Origin: Mesorhizobium loti
GTDB taxonomy: Bacteria > Pseudomonadota > Alphaproteobacteria > Rhizobiales > Rhizobiaceae
Direction: 5' to 3'
Length of the DNA: 64,000 nucleotides
Assembly (NCBI RefSeq): GCF_001510895.1
Contig: NZ_LPWA01000024.1
Coordinates: 1 to 64,000, forward strand
Made by a program: the position numbers and the translations under genes. Shown here piece by piece: positions 49,227 to 57,873 of this stretch. Under the pieces are notes generated by a model. It saw only the letters and a program-made list of their open reading frames with translations. It did not search any database and was not told the DNA's origin. Position 1 is the first letter of the stretch; each line of letters starts with the position of its first letter.

Positions 49227-50039
49227 TTATTCGCGGTCGCCGCCGTTCTGCTTCAGTTCCTCGAGGGCCGGCATGGAGACGATGTGATAGCCGGAATCGA
49301 CATAGTGGATCTCGCCGGTGACCCCGGAAGACAGGTCGGAGAGCAGGTAGAGCGCCGAGCCGCCGACCTCGTCGATGGTCACCGTGCGCCGCAGCGGGGA
49401 ATTGCGCTGCTGATAGGAGAACATATGGCGCGCGTCGGATACGCCGGAACCGGCGAGCGTCCGCACCGGCCCCGCCGAGATGCCGTTCACCCGGATGCCG
49501 CGCGGGCCGTAGTCATTGGCGAGATAACGCACGCTCGCCTCGAGCCCGGCCTTGGCGACGCCCATCACGTTGTAGTTGGGCATGACCCGCACCGACCCGG
49601 CATAGGTCAGCGTGATCATCGAGCCGCCGTTCCGCATCAGCGCGGCGGCATTGCGGGCGACCTCGGTGAAGGAATAGCAGGAGATCACCATGGTGCGGAC
49701 GAAGTTGTCGCGGCTGGTGTCGGCGTAGAGGCCCTTGAGTTCGTTCTTGTCGGAAAATCCGATGGCATGGACGACGAAATCCAGCCCGTCCCAGGCCTTG
49801 CCGAGCGTCTCGAAGGTGGCGGTGACAGAGGCGCTGTCCTCGACGTCGCAAGGCACGACCAGCGAAGCGCCGAGCTTTTCGGCAAGCGGCTTGACCCGCC
49901 GCCCGAAGGCATCGCCCTGGTAGGTGAAGGCAAGTTCCGCCCCGTGTTCGGACAATTTCTTGGCGATGCCCCAGGCGATCGAATGATCGTTGGCGACCCC
50001 CATGACAAGCCCGCGCTTGCCCTTCATCAACCCGTCCAT
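49227..50039 (-). CDS. fabI: Enoyl-[acyl-carrier-protein] reductase (NADH), FabI
   Basis: Last reductive step of the fatty acid elongation cycle; 270 residues. The Rossmann motif is GLVMGVANDHSIAWGIAK, and Y146, Y156 and K163 fall at the classical FabI positions in MITLTYAGSVRVMPNYNVM and GVAKAGLEA. It is the third gene of the fabA-fabB-fabI operon, 13 bases after fabB. Confidence 0.96.
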   Translation of the reverse strand: MDGLMKGKRGLVMGVANDHSIAWGIAKKLSEHGAELAFTYQGDAFGRRVKPLAEKLGASLVVPCDVEDSASVTATFETLGKAWDGLDFVVHAIGFSDKNELKGLYADTSRDNFVRTMVISCYSFTEVARNAAALMRNGGSMITLTYAGSVRVMPNYNVMGVAKAGLEASVRYLANDYGPRGIRVNGISAGPVRTLAGSGVSDARHMFSYQQRNSPLRRTVTIDEVGGSALYLLSDLSSGVTGEIHYVDSGYHIVSMPALEELKQNGGDRE

Positions 50040-50052
50040 AAAAGGCAGATCC

Positions 50053-51272
50053 TTATGCGGAATAACGCTGGAAAATCAGCGTTGCGTTGGTGCCACCGAA
50101 ACCGAAGGAATTGGACAAAACGGTGTCGATCTTGGCGTTGTCGATGCGCTCGCGCACGATCGGCATGCCCTCGAATTCCGGATCGAGCTCTTCGATATGG
50201 GCGCTCTCGCCGATGAAGCCACCCTGCATCATCAGGATCGAGTAGATCGATTCCTGGACCCCGGCGGCACCGAGCGAATGGCCGGTCAGCGACTTGGTCG
50301 AGGTGATGAACGGCATCTTGTCGCCGAACACCTCGCGGATGGCGCCCATCTCCTTGGAATCGCCGACCGGCGTCGAGGTGCCGTGCGTGTTGATGTAGTC
50401 GACTGGCGAAGACACCGTGGCAAGCGCCTGCCGCATGCAGCGCACCGCGCCTTCTCCCGAAGGAGCAACCATGTCGTAGCCGTCGGAGGTGGCGCCGTAG
50501 CCGACGACCTCGGCATAGATCTTGGCGCCGCGCGCTTGGCGTGCTCGAGCTCTTCCAGCACCAGGACGCCCGCGCCGCCGGCAATGACGAAGCCGTCGCG
50601 GTTGACGTCATACGCGCGCGAAGCGGCCGATGCTTTGTCATTGAACTTCGACGACATGGCGCCCATGGCGTCGAACAGGTCCGACATCGTCCAGTCGAGA
50701 TCCTCATGGCCGCCGGCGAACATCATGTCCTGCTTGCCCCACTGGATCAGCTCATAGGCATTGCCGATGCAATGCGCCGAGGTCGAGCAGGCCGACGAGA
50801 TCGAGTAGTTGACGCCATGGATCTTGAACCAGGTGGCTAAAGTGGCCGAAGCGGTCGATGACATCGCCTTCGGCACAGCGAACGGGCCGATGCGCTTCGG
50901 GCTGCCGTTCTTGAGGGTGGTTTCGGCGGCTTCGACGATGGTCCTGGTCGACGGTCCGCCGGAGCCCATGACGATGCCGGTCCGCTCATTGGTGATGTCG
51001 CTTTCGCTTAAGCCGGCGTCCGCGATCGCCTGGTCCATGGCGACGTGGTTCCAGGCGGCACCTTGGCTTAGGAAGCGCATGGCGCGGCGGTCGATCATCG
51101 CCGATGGGTCGAGCGTCGGCGCGCCCCACACCTGGCATCGGAAGCCGTGCTCGGCAAAGGAATTGGAAAAGCTGATGCCGGACTTGGCATCGTAAAGTGA
51201 GGACTGCACCTCGTTGGCGTTGTTGCCGATCGACGACACAATGCCGAGGCCTGTCACTACGACACGTCTCAT
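50053..51272 (-). CDS. fabB: 3-oxoacyl-[acyl-carrier-protein] synthase I, FabB (one frame break)
   Basis: Condensing enzyme needed for unsaturated fatty acid synthesis. ATG 51272 has GGAAGGAG seven bases upstream; a longer frame to 51365 is not used. The active-site cysteine is C162 in [12 protein letters not shown]; the His residues are in [14 protein letters not shown] and [13 protein letters not shown], which lie in another frame. One base restored near 50534-50537 (AAGGCGCG read as AAGCGCG) joins [21 protein letters not shown] and gives 406 residues. Probably a sequence error. Confidence 0.94.
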
Positions 51273-51399
51273 TCGCAACTCCTTCCGGCGTACTTTGGCG
51301 AAAAACCTAGTCGGTTTTCGCCTTCGATCATACGCAAAATAAACTGCCGCGGCGTCCTTGCGCATCCATCGGACACGCGAGGCCCCGTGGCGATGGCGA

Positions 51400-51915
51400 T
51401 CAGGCGGCCGACTGCTTGGACAGGCCGACCTTCAGATCCGTTGCCGCGTATATGGGTTCGCCATCCGCCTTGAGCCAGCCGTCGGCGATGCCGAGCACGA
51501 GGCGACCGCGCATCACGCGCTTGAAGTCGACGCCGTATTCGACCTTCTTGACCGACGGCGTCACCATGCCCTTGAACTTCACCTCGCCGGTCGACAGCGC
51601 CATGCCCTTGCCCGGCTCGCCGAGCCAGCCGAGATAAAAGCCGGTCAATTGCCACATGGCGTCGAGGCCGAGACAGCCTGGCATGATCGGATTGCCGATG
51701 AAATGGCAGGCGAAGAACCATAGGTCCGGCTTGATGTCGAATTCGGCACGGATGAAACCTTTGTCGAAGGCGCCGCCGGTTTCGCTGATCTCGGTGATGC
51801 GGTCGAACATCAGCATCGGCGGGTAGGGCAGCTGGGCGTTTCCCGGTCCGAACAGCTCGCCGCGGGCGCAGGCAAGCAGTTCCTCGTAATCGTAGCTGGA
51901 CTTTTGACCCGCCAT
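51400..51915 (-). CDS. fabA: 3-hydroxydecanoyl-[acyl-carrier-protein] dehydratase/isomerase FabA
   Basis: Dehydrates and isomerises the C10 intermediate to start unsaturated fatty acid synthesis; 171 residues from ATG 51915 (ACGGAG upstream). Catalytic H71 is in [15 protein letters not shown] and D85 in LGLDAMWQ, each one off the E. coli numbering. It heads the fabA-fabB-fabI operon and is divergent from irr, the usual rhizobial arrangement. Confidence 0.96.
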   Translation of the reverse strand: MAGQKSSYDYEELLACARGELFGPGNAQLPYPPMLMFDRITEISETGGAFDKGFIRAEFDIKPDLWFFACHFIGNPIMPGCLGLDAMWQLTGFYLGWLGEPGKGMALSTGEVKFKGMVTPSVKKVEYGVDFKRVMRGRLVLGIADGWLKADGEPIYAATDLKVGLSKQSAA

Positions 51916-52034
51916 TAACTCCGTCCCCGTTTCCATTCCGGGCGGCAGGGCGCCCATGTCGTTGGTTTCCTAACACACTCTGTTTGCGGCCGGAAACCGG
52001 CGTTTGCGCTTAACCTGTGCGTCTGCCTGGGTCA

Positions 52035-52063
52035 ATGCGCGCTATTGATCGCATTTGGGCGAC
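52035..52063 (+). promoter_or_regulatory. Probable irr promoter
   Basis: TTGATC (52035-52040), 17-base spacer, TATATG (52058-52063). Transcription would begin near 52070, leaving a leader of about 90 bases. I see no ICE-type palindrome in the fabA-irr gap (51916-52160). Confidence 0.6.
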
Positions 52064-52160
52064 AGAATATATGTCGAGAGGTGTCCAGTTTTTGGCGATG
52101 ACGTCTTTTTGCCATTCTGGGCCTGTCTATGGGGCTGGGCCACGAGCTTTGACGGGATAG

Positions 52161-52592
52161 ATGGATTCGGGCTGCCGGAAGGAAAATGTCGCTGTGGACA
52201 AGCGGGTTCGCGAAGCCGGCCTGAGGCCGACGCGCCAGCGCATTGCGCTGGCCGATCTGCTGTTCGCCAAGGGCGACCGCCACCTTTCAGCCGAGGATCT
52301 GCATGAAGAGGCGATCGCCGCCGGTGTGCCGGTTTCGCTGGCGACCGTCTACAACGCGCTGCACCAGTTCACCCAGGCCGGCCTGCTGCGCATCCTCGCG
52401 GTCGAGGGGTCCAAGACCTATTTCGACACCAACACTTCCGATCACCATCATTTCTATGTCGAGGGCGAGAACCGGATCTTCGATATCGCCAGCGGCCCGG
52501 TGAGCGTCTCCAACCTGCCGGAACCCCCGGAAGGCATGGAGATCGCCAATGTCGATATCGTGGTGAGGCTGCGCCCCAAGCGCCGCGACTGA
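52161..52592 (+). CDS. irr: Iron response regulator Irr (Fur family)
   Basis: Heme-responsive Fur-family regulator of rhizobia, which acts at ICE boxes and is released or destroyed when heme signals iron sufficiency. The 143-residue protein has the Irr N-terminal helix REAGLRPTRQRIALADLLF, the winged helix VSLATVYNALHQFTQAGLL and the heme-binding HHH motif H95-H97 in TSDHHHFYVEGENR. It lacks the GCPWHD heme regulatory motif of the Bradyrhizobium protein, as usual in Rhizobiaceae-type Irr. Location next to fabA supports the assignment. It can act on the ICE box at 16103. Confidence 0.94.
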   Translation: MDSGCRKENVAVDKRVREAGLRPTRQRIALADLLFAKGDRHLSAEDLHEEAIAAGVPVSLATVYNALHQFTQAGLLRILAVEGSKTYFDTNTSDHHHFYVEGENRIFDIASGPVSVSNLPEPPEGMEIANVDIVVRLRPKRRD

Positions 52593-52601
52593 TCGTTCGC
52601 G

Positions 52602-52982
52602 ATGCGGCCCGTCGATCTGATGGTCCGGCTGGAATGGGTCGCCGCTGCCGCGGTGGCCATCATCTTCTACGCAATGGCCGGTTTGTCGTGGTGGCTGTTT
52701 GCGCTGCTCATCCTGGCGCCGGACCTGTCGATGCTTGGCTATCTCGCCGGGCCGCGTGTCGGCGCCATCGCCTATAACGCCCTGCACATCCTGATTCCCC
52801 CGCTTGTCCTTGCGCTTGCCGGCGTCCTGTTTGCCGCTGCAACCGCGACAGCGGTGGCGCTGATCTGGATCGCGCATATCGCCATCGACCGCGCCCTTGG
52901 CTACGGCCTGAAACTATCCACCGGCTTTCAGGACACGCATCTCGGTCGCATTGGACGCCATGGGGACGGCGCGACAGGCTAG
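52602..52982 (+). CDS. DUF4260 membrane protein
   Basis: A 126-residue protein with three or four membrane helices (WVAAAAVAIIFYAMAGLSWW; ALLILAPDLSMLGYLAGPRV; ILIPPLVLALAGVLFAAATA). The APDLSMLGY motif and the C-terminal WIAHIAIDRALGYGLK and TGFQDTHLGRIG segments are DUF4260 hallmarks. Function unknown. It lies nine bases after irr and may be co-transcribed with it. Confidence 0.85.
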   Translation: MRPVDLMVRLEWVAAAAVAIIFYAMAGLSWWLFALLILAPDLSMLGYLAGPRVGAIAYNALHILIPPLVLALAGVLFAAATATAVALIWIAHIAIDRALGYGLKLSTGFQDTHLGRIGRHGDGATG

Positions 52983-53028
52983 CGTGCGTCGAGAGTCGGA
53001 TCAGGACGGACGATCGGCGCACCCTTGA

Positions 53029-53585
53029 TCAGTTCTTGAACTTCTCGCCGGGATAGGCGCCCCAGACCTGCGACTGGGCCATCCAGCCGGTATGGCCGTC
53101 GAAGGTCATCTCGCACCATTGCCCGTCGCATTTCTTGATCGAGCCTATCACCCCCGGCTCGATGATGGCGACGACATTGGCGTCCTTGTTGGGATCGTCG
53201 AGCAGATTGATTCGTCCGCCCTTGCCGCGCTGCCAGGGCGCGACGATCGCCGTGCGGCGACCCGAGAGCAGCGACTGGTTGATCCAGCCCTCCGAGCCGT
53301 CGGCATCGCGCACGCGGCGCCAGGTGTCGAATTCCTGGATGACTTCCATCGGCAACCCGGCCTTCATGTACATCCAGTTGACGGAGTAGTTGCGCCCGGG
53401 CCGACGCGCGAGTTGACGCGCGCCGGCTTGAGGCTCACGAAGCGCGGCAGCGGCAGGCCGCTCGGCCCCAGAGTGATCGTTTGCGCGGGGGCGGCAGCAC
53501 TTTGCGCGGATGCCTGCGACGCGCAAAGCATAGCGCCGAGAACGGCTGCGCTGAAAGCCAGGCGAAGCGACGCGAAACCAGACAC
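53029..53585 (-). CDS. Exported SH3-domain protein (one frame break)
   Basis: A periplasmic protein with bacterial SH3 domains. The N-terminal frame gives a signal peptide (LAFSAAVLGAMLCASQASA), then LPRFVSLKPARVNSRVGPG; the rest is in another frame: RNYSVNWMYMKAGLPMEVIQ through WINQSLLSGRRTAIV and a second SH3 repeat ending at GAYPGEKFKN. One G restored in the run near 53395-53400 joins them into 185 residues. Such proteins may bind peptidoglycan; the role is unknown. Confidence 0.82.
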
Positions 53586-53754
53586 CTTTGTTCCTTTCGG
53601 CGCCAGTCCGTCGGGATGAGCGCCCCTTTTTCTTTGTCTTCGGCGGCACCGCTTGTTACAGGAGTGGGCTGATACCGCGATCGGCTATAAGTTTCGCCGG
53701 TCTTGGTTAAAGAGGTCTCAACGAGATCGGTTTCGAGGAAGCTTCGGGGATAAA

Positions 53755-54756
53755 ATGGCAGGCAAAAAACGGCCCCTCGTCGTCATCACGCGCAAGCTGC
53801 CCGATCCGGTCGAAACCCGCATGCGCGAGCTGTTCGATGCGCGCCTCAATGTCGAGGATCGGCCGATGACCCAGCCGGAACTGGTGGCGGCCGTCAAGGA
53901 AGCCGACGTGCTGGTCCCGACCATCACCGACCACATCGATGCCGCGCTAATCGCCCAGGCCGGCGAGAACCTCAAGCTGATCGCCAATTTCGGCAACGGC
54001 GTCGACAAGATCGACGTCGCCGCGGCAGCCAAGAAAGGCATCACCGTCACCAACACGCCGAATGTGCTCACCGAAGACACCGCCGACATGACCATGGCGC
54101 TGATGCTCGCCGTGCCGCGGCGGCTGGCCGAAGGCGCCAATGTGCTCACCGGCGAGAAGAAATGGGCCGGCTGGTCGCCGACCTGGATGCTCGGCCGGCG
54201 CATCTGGGGCAAACGCCTCGGCATCGTCGGCATGGGTCGCATCGGCACGGCGGTTGCGAGACGCGCCAAGGCGTTCGGCCTGTCGATCCACTATCACAAT
54301 CGCCACCGTGTGCTGCCGGCGGTCGAGGACGAGCTGGAAGCGACCTACTGGGAGAGCCTCGACCAGATGCTGGCCCGCATGGACATCATTTCGGTCAACT
54401 GCCCGTCGACCCCAGCGACCTTCCATCTCTTGTCCGCCCGGCGGCTGGCGCTGATGCAGCCCTCGGCCTACATCGTCAACACCGCGCGCGGCGACATCAT
54501 CGACGAGGACTCGCTGGTCAAGCTGATCCATGACGGCAAGATCGCCGGCGCCGGCCTCGACGTCTACGAGCACGAGCCGGCGCTGAACAGCAAGCTTTTG
54601 AAGCTCGCCGCCAGGGGCAAGGTCGTTCTTTTGCCGCATATGGGCTCGGCCACGCTCGAAGGCCGCATCGACATGGGCGAGAAGGTGATCATCAACATCC
54701 GCGCCTTCTTCGACGGCCACCGCCCGCCGGACCGCGTTCTGCCACTTCGGACCTGA
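53755..54756 (+). CDS. D-isomer-specific 2-hydroxyacid dehydrogenase (glyoxylate/hydroxypyruvate reductase type)
   Basis: A 333-residue NAD(P)-dependent dehydrogenase reducing glyoxylate, hydroxypyruvate or a related 2-ketoacid. The NAD motif is GIVGMGRIGTAVARRAKAFG, the catalytic Arg lies in YIVNTARGDIIDE, Glu in AGLDVYEHEP and His in VVLLPHMGSAT. The GDIIDEDSLVKLI segment and overall length match rhizobial GyaR-like enzymes. ATG 53755 is preferred over the extension to 53653. The substrate is inferred from family resemblance. Confidence 0.88.
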   Translation: MAGKKRPLVVITRKLPDPVETRMRELFDARLNVEDRPMTQPELVAAVKEADVLVPTITDHIDAALIAQAGENLKLIANFGNGVDKIDVAAAAKKGITVTNTPNVLTEDTADMTMALMLAVPRRLAEGANVLTGEKKWAGWSPTWMLGRRIWGKRLGIVGMGRIGTAVARRAKAFGLSIHYHNRHRVLPAVEDELEATYWESLDQMLARMDIISVNCPSTPATFHLLSARRLALMQPSAYIVNTARGDIIDEDSLVKLIHDGKIAGAGLDVYEHEPALNSKLLKLAARGKVVLLPHMGSATLEGRIDMGEKVIINIRAFFDGHRPPDRVLPLRT

Positions 54757-54764
54757 AAATACCT

Positions 54765-54866
54765 AGAGCAATTCCAGGAAAAGTGTGTAACGGTTTTCCG
54801 TCCGGAATTGCGTAAAAACAAATACTTAGAGCGGCTCAGCGATTCCGTGAAACGCTGAACCGCTCT
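54765..54866. repeat. Two palindromic repeats, families F and G
   Basis: Family F (54765-54810): agagcaattcc...ggaattg with inner ggaaaa and ttttcc. Family G (54828-54866): AGAGCGGCTCAGCG and CGCTGAACCGCTCT arms around a short loop. They fill the gap between two convergent genes and could form ends of both transcripts. Similar elements are frequent in mesorhizobia (from memory). Confidence 0.7.
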
Positions 54867-54873
54867 CGGGTGT

Positions 54874-55284
54874 TCAGGCGACGACTGTAAGGGCGCCGTC
54901 GTCGGCAACTTGCACGGTGCTTCCGCGATAGTTGTCGAACACGCCGCGCCCAAGCCGAACCGCCATCGGCGTTTCCCAGCCCATTTCCCGGGCGACGATC
55001 AGGCCAAGCAGCAGGATGGCGTCCGGCTCGTGCAGCACCAGGGCGGCCGGCGCACGGCCGTTGTGGACCAGCTCCATCAGCACCGCCGAAGCCGAAGACG
55101 AGCCGATCGTGCCCGGCAGGAACAGCACGCGTCCTGAAATCACCTCGCCATGCTGCGGGTGGCGGACATCGGCGATGCGGCCTGTTTTCGGGTCGACGCC
55201 GCCCCAGAAGCTGATCGGCGCCGTCAGCACCAGCGCTTCGCCTTCGCCGGCCCTGCCCGGCACCAGGATTTCGGCGGCGCTCAT
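54874..55284 (-). CDS. Aconitase X swivel (small) subunit, DUF126
   Basis: A 136-residue DUF126 protein: PGRAGEGEALVLTAPISFWGG, GRVLFLPGTIGSSSASAVLMEL and PDAILLLGLIVAREM are family segments. It is the swivelling domain of two-subunit AcnX enzymes. ATG 55284 overlaps the stop of the large-subunit gene (ATGA). It is the last gene of the minus-strand operon. Confidence 0.88.
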   Translation of the reverse strand: MSAAEILVPGRAGEGEALVLTAPISFWGGVDPKTGRIADVRHPQHGEVISGRVLFLPGTIGSSSASAVLMELVHNGRAPAALVLHEPDAILLLGLIVAREMGWETPMAVRLGRGVFDNYRGSTVQVADDGALTVVA

Positions 55285-56533
55285 GCGGCGATATCCGTGA
55301 ATGTCGGCCTGCCAGTTACCGAGCTTTCGACGCAGTCGGCGAGCGAGGCATAGAGCACCGCATAGCCGGTGTTGCCGGGAGCGTAATGCGCGAACTTGCC
55401 CGAATTGGTCATCAGCACGCCGCCGGCGAGATCCGGCATGATCGGAGTCACCACCACGCAGGTGTCGGCGACGATGACGACCCCGCTTGCCTCGAGCGCT
55501 TTCGTCTACCGTCCTGCTCCAGCGAGGCCAGCACGTGGCGGCCGGTGCAGGCATAGATCGGCACGGCCAGCCGTCTTCCGGCGATCAGCCGCTCCAGCCT
55601 GCAGAATTCGGCATCAGACAGATGCGGGCTGCCGATCGCGACCGCGTCTATGGTTTTCGACGCGACCGCAGTCGAAAGGCCGGCGCGGGCCTTTGCCGCC
55701 ATCTGCGGCGTGACTTGGATCACTGCCTCCGGTTCCGGCCCGGCCAAAATGGTTTCCATGTCGGGGGCCTCCGGCGTCACGCCGGCAATATGGAACAGGC
55801 CGACCGCGCCGGACGATGCGGCCGCGGCGCCGAAGGCCTTCAGCGCGTCCTCGCCGGGGTGATTGGCGATGCCTGAGACGACGCCGACCGCATTGCCGAC
55901 CTCGCGGCCGTAGAGGCTGCCCAGCACCGGCCAGGCGGTCTCGGAAGCGAGGAAGGAAGGAGGAAGACCAGAAATGTCGAACACCAGCCGCGCTCTGCGG
56001 TTTTCCGGACGATGCAGGCCATGGTCGGGCGCCCGTCCCGTGATGGCGCAGGCAATGTCGAGGAAGTCGCCATAGCGGTTCGTGCGGGCGCCCAGCACCG
56101 AGTTGCAGAACACCACGGCATTGGACTCGCCCCAGGCGACATCGCTGCCCTGCGCGGGCCTATGTCCGGCCTGATAGGGCGCGCAGGTCCAGCTCTGCTC
56201 GCAGCCAAGCTTGCGATAGGCCTCCATCATCCGCCGCGCCATGCCACGCTGCGGCTCTTCCAGTCGAATGCGCGAGCAGCCCATCAGGTCGAGCGCCCCG
56301 ACATTGAGCGTCGAGCGCACCGCCACCCTGGCACCGCCTTCGACCAGCCGCTCGGCGAACAGCGTGCCGGAATCGCCGTGATAGAGCGCGCCGTCGATAT
56401 GCGCCGAAGCGATCGGGATCAGCCGCGGGGCGCCGAGCAGGCGGGCACTTTCGGCAACGATGCGCATCGCCATCCCAGCGCCGTCCTTGCCGGCGGCGAT
56501 TGTCTGTTCTTCGGAACTGAGCAGGAGGCTCAA
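55281..56533 (-). CDS. Aconitase X catalytic (large) subunit, DUF521 (one frame break)
   Basis: Large subunit of an AcnX-type [Fe-S] hydro-lyase; bacterial two-subunit members include cis-3-hydroxy-L-proline dehydratases, which is a candidate activity only. Family parts are RLIPIASAHIDGALYHGDSG, STLNVGALDLMG, VAWGESNAVVFCNSVLGARTN and ACTGRHVL. The frame breaks near 55498-55502; one restored base gives EASGVVIVADTCVVVTPIMPD and a stop at 55281, 417 residues in all. The start appears to be TTG 56533, overlapping the GNAT stop (TTGA). Confidence 0.85.
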
Positions 56534-57018
56534 GACAGCACCTTGCGCATGGTGATCGAGGTTGGCCGGTCGTAGCCTTCGTGCGCCGTGCGCCCGGTCT
56601 CGCGAAAGCCGAGCCGGGCGAATGCCGCGTGGTTTGCGGTCAGTTCGATGCGGGTCTGCAGCTCGATGGCATCCTTGTCGCGCCGGCGGGCAAAATCCTC
56701 TACGGCCTGCATCAGCCGTCCGCCTATGCCGCGCCCTTGAAGGCCGGGCTCGACGGCAAGCTTGCCGACATAGAAGTCCGTCGCCCGCTCCAGCGCGAAG
56801 ACGCAGCCGACGACCTGGCCGTTCTCCACGGCCAGGAACGTCGTCTCCTGCCTTGCCTTGCTCATAAGATTCTCCCGCGTCAGCAGATGCGCCGAGGATG
56901 GCGGGTCGATGACGCCGTCCATATAGGCGAAGGCGCGCAGGATCAGCGCCAGCAATTCGTCCCACCGCGCGAAGTCGGGCGGAAGCTCGGTGACAAGGAG
57001 AGCGGCAGGCTGGTCCAT
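56530..57018 (-). CDS. GNAT family N-acetyltransferase
   Basis: A 162-residue acetyltransferase with the acetyl-CoA motif LAVEPGLQGRGIGGRLMQAVE and the typical C-terminal NHAAFARLGFRETGRTAHEGY. ATG 57018 is five bases downstream of the moeB-like stop, and its own stop overlaps the AcnX start, so it is in the middle of an operon. The substrate is unknown. Confidence 0.82.
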   Translation of the reverse strand: MDQPAALLVTELPPDFARWDELLALILRAFAYMDGVIDPPSSAHLLTRENLMSKARQETTFLAVENGQVVGCVFALERATDFYVGKLAVEPGLQGRGIGGRLMQAVEDFARRRDKDAIELQTRIELTANHAAFARLGFRETGRTAHEGYDRPTSITMRKVLS

Positions 57019-57022
57019 CGGT

Positions 57023-57776
57023 TCAGACCGCCTTGTAGCGGACGGTGTCGAAACGGGCGGTGAGCCCGTCGTACAGCAAGAGCCGGCCGACCAGCGGCTC
57101 GCCGATTCCGGCAATCAGCTTGATCGCTTCCATCGCCTCCAGCGTGCCGATGACGCCGGTCAGCGCGCCGACGATGCCGGCAACGGCGCAGGACGGCACC
57201 AGCCCTTCGGGCGGCGCTTCCGGGAAAGGTCGCGGTAGCTTGGATTACGCTTGCCGTCGGCGCCCGTTTCATATGGCTTCAACACCGTCACCGAGCCGTC
57301 GAAACGGCCGACCGCGGCGGTGACCAGAGGCTTCTTTTCCAGGGCGCATGCATCGGCCAGCGCATAGCGCGTCTCGAAATTGTCGGAGCCGTCGACGAGA
57401 CATCGTAGCGGGCGACAAGGGCAGGGGCGTCTTCAGCCGTCAGCCTGAAGCGATGCGGTTCCACCCTGACATTGGGATTGATACGCATGATTGCCGCCGA
57501 AGCGCTGTCGGTCTTCGCCATGCCGATCGTGTCGCTGCCGTGGATCACCTGCCGCTGCAGGTTGGACAGCGAGACGTCATCGTCGTCGACGATGCCGAGC
57601 GTGCCGACGCCGGCCGCGGCAAGATATTCAAGCACCGGAGCGCCCAGCCCGCCGGCGCCGATCACCAGCACCCGCGACCGCTTCAGCTTCTGCTGGCCGG
57701 GGCCGCCGATTTCCGGCAGCACGATGTGGCGGGCATAGCGTTCAAGCTCTTCGTCGGTCAGGGCGGCATTGTTCAT
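57023..57776 (-). CDS. moeB: ThiF/MoeB family adenylyltransferase (two frame breaks)
   Basis: E1-like enzyme that adenylates the C-terminal glycine of a sulphur-carrier protein such as MoaD or ThiS. The first frame has RYARHIVLPEIGGPGQQKLK, the ATP motif GAGGLGAPVLEYLAAAGVG, DDDVSLSNLQRQVIHG and SASAAIMRINP. Two restored bases (near 57398-57402 and 57222-57228) give VDGSDNFETRYALADACALE and PSCAVAGIVGALTGVIGTLE, ending at 57023 with 251 residues, a usual MoeB length without rhodanese domain. MoeB rather than ThiF is the better guess by size. First gene of the operon that continues with GNAT and AcnX. Confidence 0.85.
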
Positions 57777-57799
57777 GGCCGGACCTTATAGCTCGCTCA

Positions 57800-57873
57800 A
57801 AGCCTTGTCATGCACATGCAAGGCGAAGCCTTGTCATGCCACATGCAAGGCGAAGCTTTGTCATGCACGCAAG
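57800..57873. repeat. Tandem hairpin repeat, about 2.8 units of 26-27 bases
   Basis: Units at 57800-57825, 57826-57852 and 57853-57873 all start with AAGC(C/T)TTGTCATGC; the first two contain GCCTTG and CAAGGC as inverted arms, so each folds as a small hairpin. The third unit includes the stop codon and last codons of recF. The array lies between recF and the moeB-like gene. Confidence 0.85.

Noticed and set aside
57800..57873. CRISPR array
   Set aside because: Units are directly adjacent without spacers, and no cas genes are present.
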